A stretch of DNA of 6,169 nucleotides, taken from positions 1-6,169 of the forward strand of contig CALKKN010000116.1 in assembly GCA_937995275.1 (NCBI GenBank), written 5' to 3'. The notes under the pieces are model-generated. The model was given only the letters and a program-made list of their open reading frames with translations, was not told the origin of the DNA and did no database searches. This document shows, piece by piece, positions 5,131-6,169 of this stretch. Both the position numbers and the translations under genes were made by a program. Within the stretch, counting starts at the first letter, position 1; each line of letters begins with the position of its first letter. The DNA comes from an uncultured Lysobacterales bacterium. Lineage in GTDB: Bacteria; Pseudomonadota; Gammaproteobacteria; Xanthomonadales; SZUA-36.

Positions 5131-6109
5131 CCTCGACGCGTGACCCGGCGCACCAGTCGCCGGCTACCGCCAGCCGATAGTCACCGAACCACAGGGCTTC
5201 GCAATCCAGGGGTTCGCGGGCCAGTGCGAAGCGCCAGCGGTGGGCCGTTTCGAACAGGGTCTGCGCGCAGGCGGCATCGGGCAGCCGGTGCGCGGCGTCC
5301 AGCAGTCCTGCCGCCGCCTCGGCCGCGTCCACCTCGAGGTTCGCGCGTGACCATTGCGGCGTCGCGTGCAGGACCCAGGCGGCCGCATCGGGACGGGCCG
5401 GCCTCGACGCCTGGCTGCACACCCAGGACAGGGCACCCTCGTTGACGAAGGCCGCATCCCAGTCTGCCAGCAGCGGCCGGTCGAACACGGCCATCAGCGC
5501 CCAGCAGGGCTCCATATCCAGCCCCTGCAACGACTGGTCGACAGATTCGCTGAGAAACATCTGCGGGAGCAGCGGTCCGACCTGATCGGGAGGCGTGCTG
5601 ATTACCAAGGCATCCGCTTCCAGGTGGCTGTTGTCGCCGGCCTGCAGCCGCCAGGCGTCCGCCTCGAAGATCGCCGACTGCACCTGCCAATCGAACCTGC
5701 AATCCGCCAGCTCCGCAGCCATGGTGCGGCAGATGGCACTCATTCCCGGCACCGCCACGAACCGTTCAGTGCCTGAGCCGGCAGCCAGGATGCGCCCGCC
5801 CTCCAGGACGCCGATCCGCCCCTCCCAGGCCTCCACCAGTCCCCGCTCGCGCCAGGCCTCGACGTGCCGCAGGAACCGCGGGTCGCGGGCGGTAAAATAC
5901 TGCGCCCCGTGGTCGAAGCACCAGGGTTCGTGCCGGCGCGTCGCCATACGCCCGCCCGGGCCGCGGGCTTTCTCCACGACCACCACGTCGTGCCCCTGGT
6001 CCTGAAGGACGCGGGCTGTGGTGAGGCCGGCGAGGCCCGCCCCGACGACCGCGACCCGCATCCGCCGTTCGCCGGCGGGGGCGGAAACGAGCTGCGTATA
6101 GCGGCTCAT
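5027..6109 (-). CDS. Renalase-like NAD(P)/FAD-dependent oxidoreductase (amine oxidase fold)
   Basis: 360 residues. The dinucleotide-binding Rossmann motif is VVGAGLAGL (21-29), and the ribose-binding acidic residue is Glu46 at the end of VVVVEK, followed by GPGGRMATRR (50-59), a hallmark of renalase-like flavoproteins. FDHGAQYFT (65-73) and the C-terminal flavin-contact motif GDWCAGSRVEGAFLSG (317-332) are also typical. AHRWRFALAREPL (289-301) matches the family's conserved RWR region. It is probably a soluble cytoplasmic oxidoreductase. The substrate is not predictable; animal renalase oxidises aberrant dihydro-NAD(P) isomers, but that should not be assumed here. The ATG at 6109 lies 9 nt after an upstream stop, suggesting co-transcription. 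The ATG at 6061 (MRVAVVGAG) fits the usual family start better, and neither has a strong Shine-Dalgarno. The family normally ends near residue 340; the last 20 residues (GCGYARP...) look non-conserved. Confidence 0.88.
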   Translation of the reverse strand: MSRYTQLVSAPAGERRMRVAVVGAGLAGLTTARVLQDQGHDVVVVEKARGPGGRMATRRHEPWCFDHGAQYFTARDPRFLRHVEAWRERGLVEAWEGRIGVLEGGRILAAGSGTERFVAVPGMSAICRTMAAELADCRFDWQVQSAIFEADAWRLQAGDNSHLEADALVISTPPDQVGPLLPQMFLSESVDQSLQGLDMEPCWALMAVFDRPLLADWDAAFVNEGALSWVCSQASRPARPDAAAWVLHATPQWSRANLEVDAAEAAAGLLDAAHRLPDAACAQTLFETAHRWRFALAREPLDCEALWFGDYRLAVAGDWCAGSRVEGAFLSGAAASGRLLGCGYARPVAAATLTRSGSLD

Positions 6110-6118
6110 GTCGAGCCG

Positions 6119-6169
6119 CTAGGCATGGCGGACGAACTCCAGGATGAACCGGTGGTAACGGTCCGAGTT
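6119..6169 (-). CDS. C-terminal end of an unidentified gene (partial)
   Basis: The minus strand is open from the window edge to a TAG at 6121-6119, giving 16 residues ending DRYHRFILEFVRHA. Nearly every codon ends in G or C and the composition looks like a real C-terminus, whereas the other two frames look random. The stop is 9 nt before the oxidoreductase ATG at 6109, so the two genes may share a transcript. Too little is visible to name the family. Confidence 0.5.
   Translation of the reverse strand, partial: NSDRYHRFILEFVRHA

Noticed and set aside
1..6169. CRISPR array, tRNA, rRNA, insertion sequence or prophage signals
   Set aside because: I saw no regularly spaced repeats, no tRNA-like cloverleaf, no transposase motifs and no terminal inverted repeats on either strand.

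Overview
The window is high-GC bacterial DNA (roughly 60% GC by eye). Every convincing gene reads leftward on the minus strand. A diderm bacterium is likely, because there is a lipoprotein-type PstS and a full Pst phosphate importer. A proteobacterium, probably gammaproteobacterial, is my best guess. This rests on protein style and gene context only, since no rRNA or other marker is present.

Reading along the minus strand from the right edge: (1) the last 16 codons of an unidentified gene (6119-6169); (2) a renalase-like FAD-dependent oxidoreductase (5027-6109); (3) a spacer of about 325 bases holding a perfect 8-bp inverted repeat, a weak coding-looking frame and the pst promoter region with a Pho-box-like element; (4) a compact phosphate operon in the order pstS (3820-4701), phoU-like (2620-3681), pstC (1679-2614), pstA (793-1662), pstB (2-799, last residue or residues cut by the window edge). 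The last four genes are tightly coupled, with gaps of 5 and 16 nt and then a 7-nt overlap. pstS is set apart from them by 138 bases that can fold into two hairpins.

The proteins would act as one unit. PstS is a lipid-anchored phosphate-binding protein, PstC and PstA form the inner-membrane channel, PstB is the ATPase, and PhoU normally links the transporter to the PhoR/PhoB sensor pair, which is not in this window.

Two components are far from textbook. The PhoU protein carries a C-terminal domain resembling low-molecular-weight tyrosine phosphatase or thioredoxin-type arsenate reductase, in which the catalytic Cys and Arg of the CX5R loop are replaced by Asp and Val. PstB keeps Walker A, Walker B and the LSGGQ signature, but has Pro in place of the Q-loop Gln and Asn in place of the H-switch His. 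The usual gene order (pstS-C-A-B-phoU) is also changed. Together these suggest a divergent Pst system in which signalling or gating, rather than simple high-flux uptake, may have been re-tuned. That functional reading is inference. The residues themselves are read directly from the sequence.
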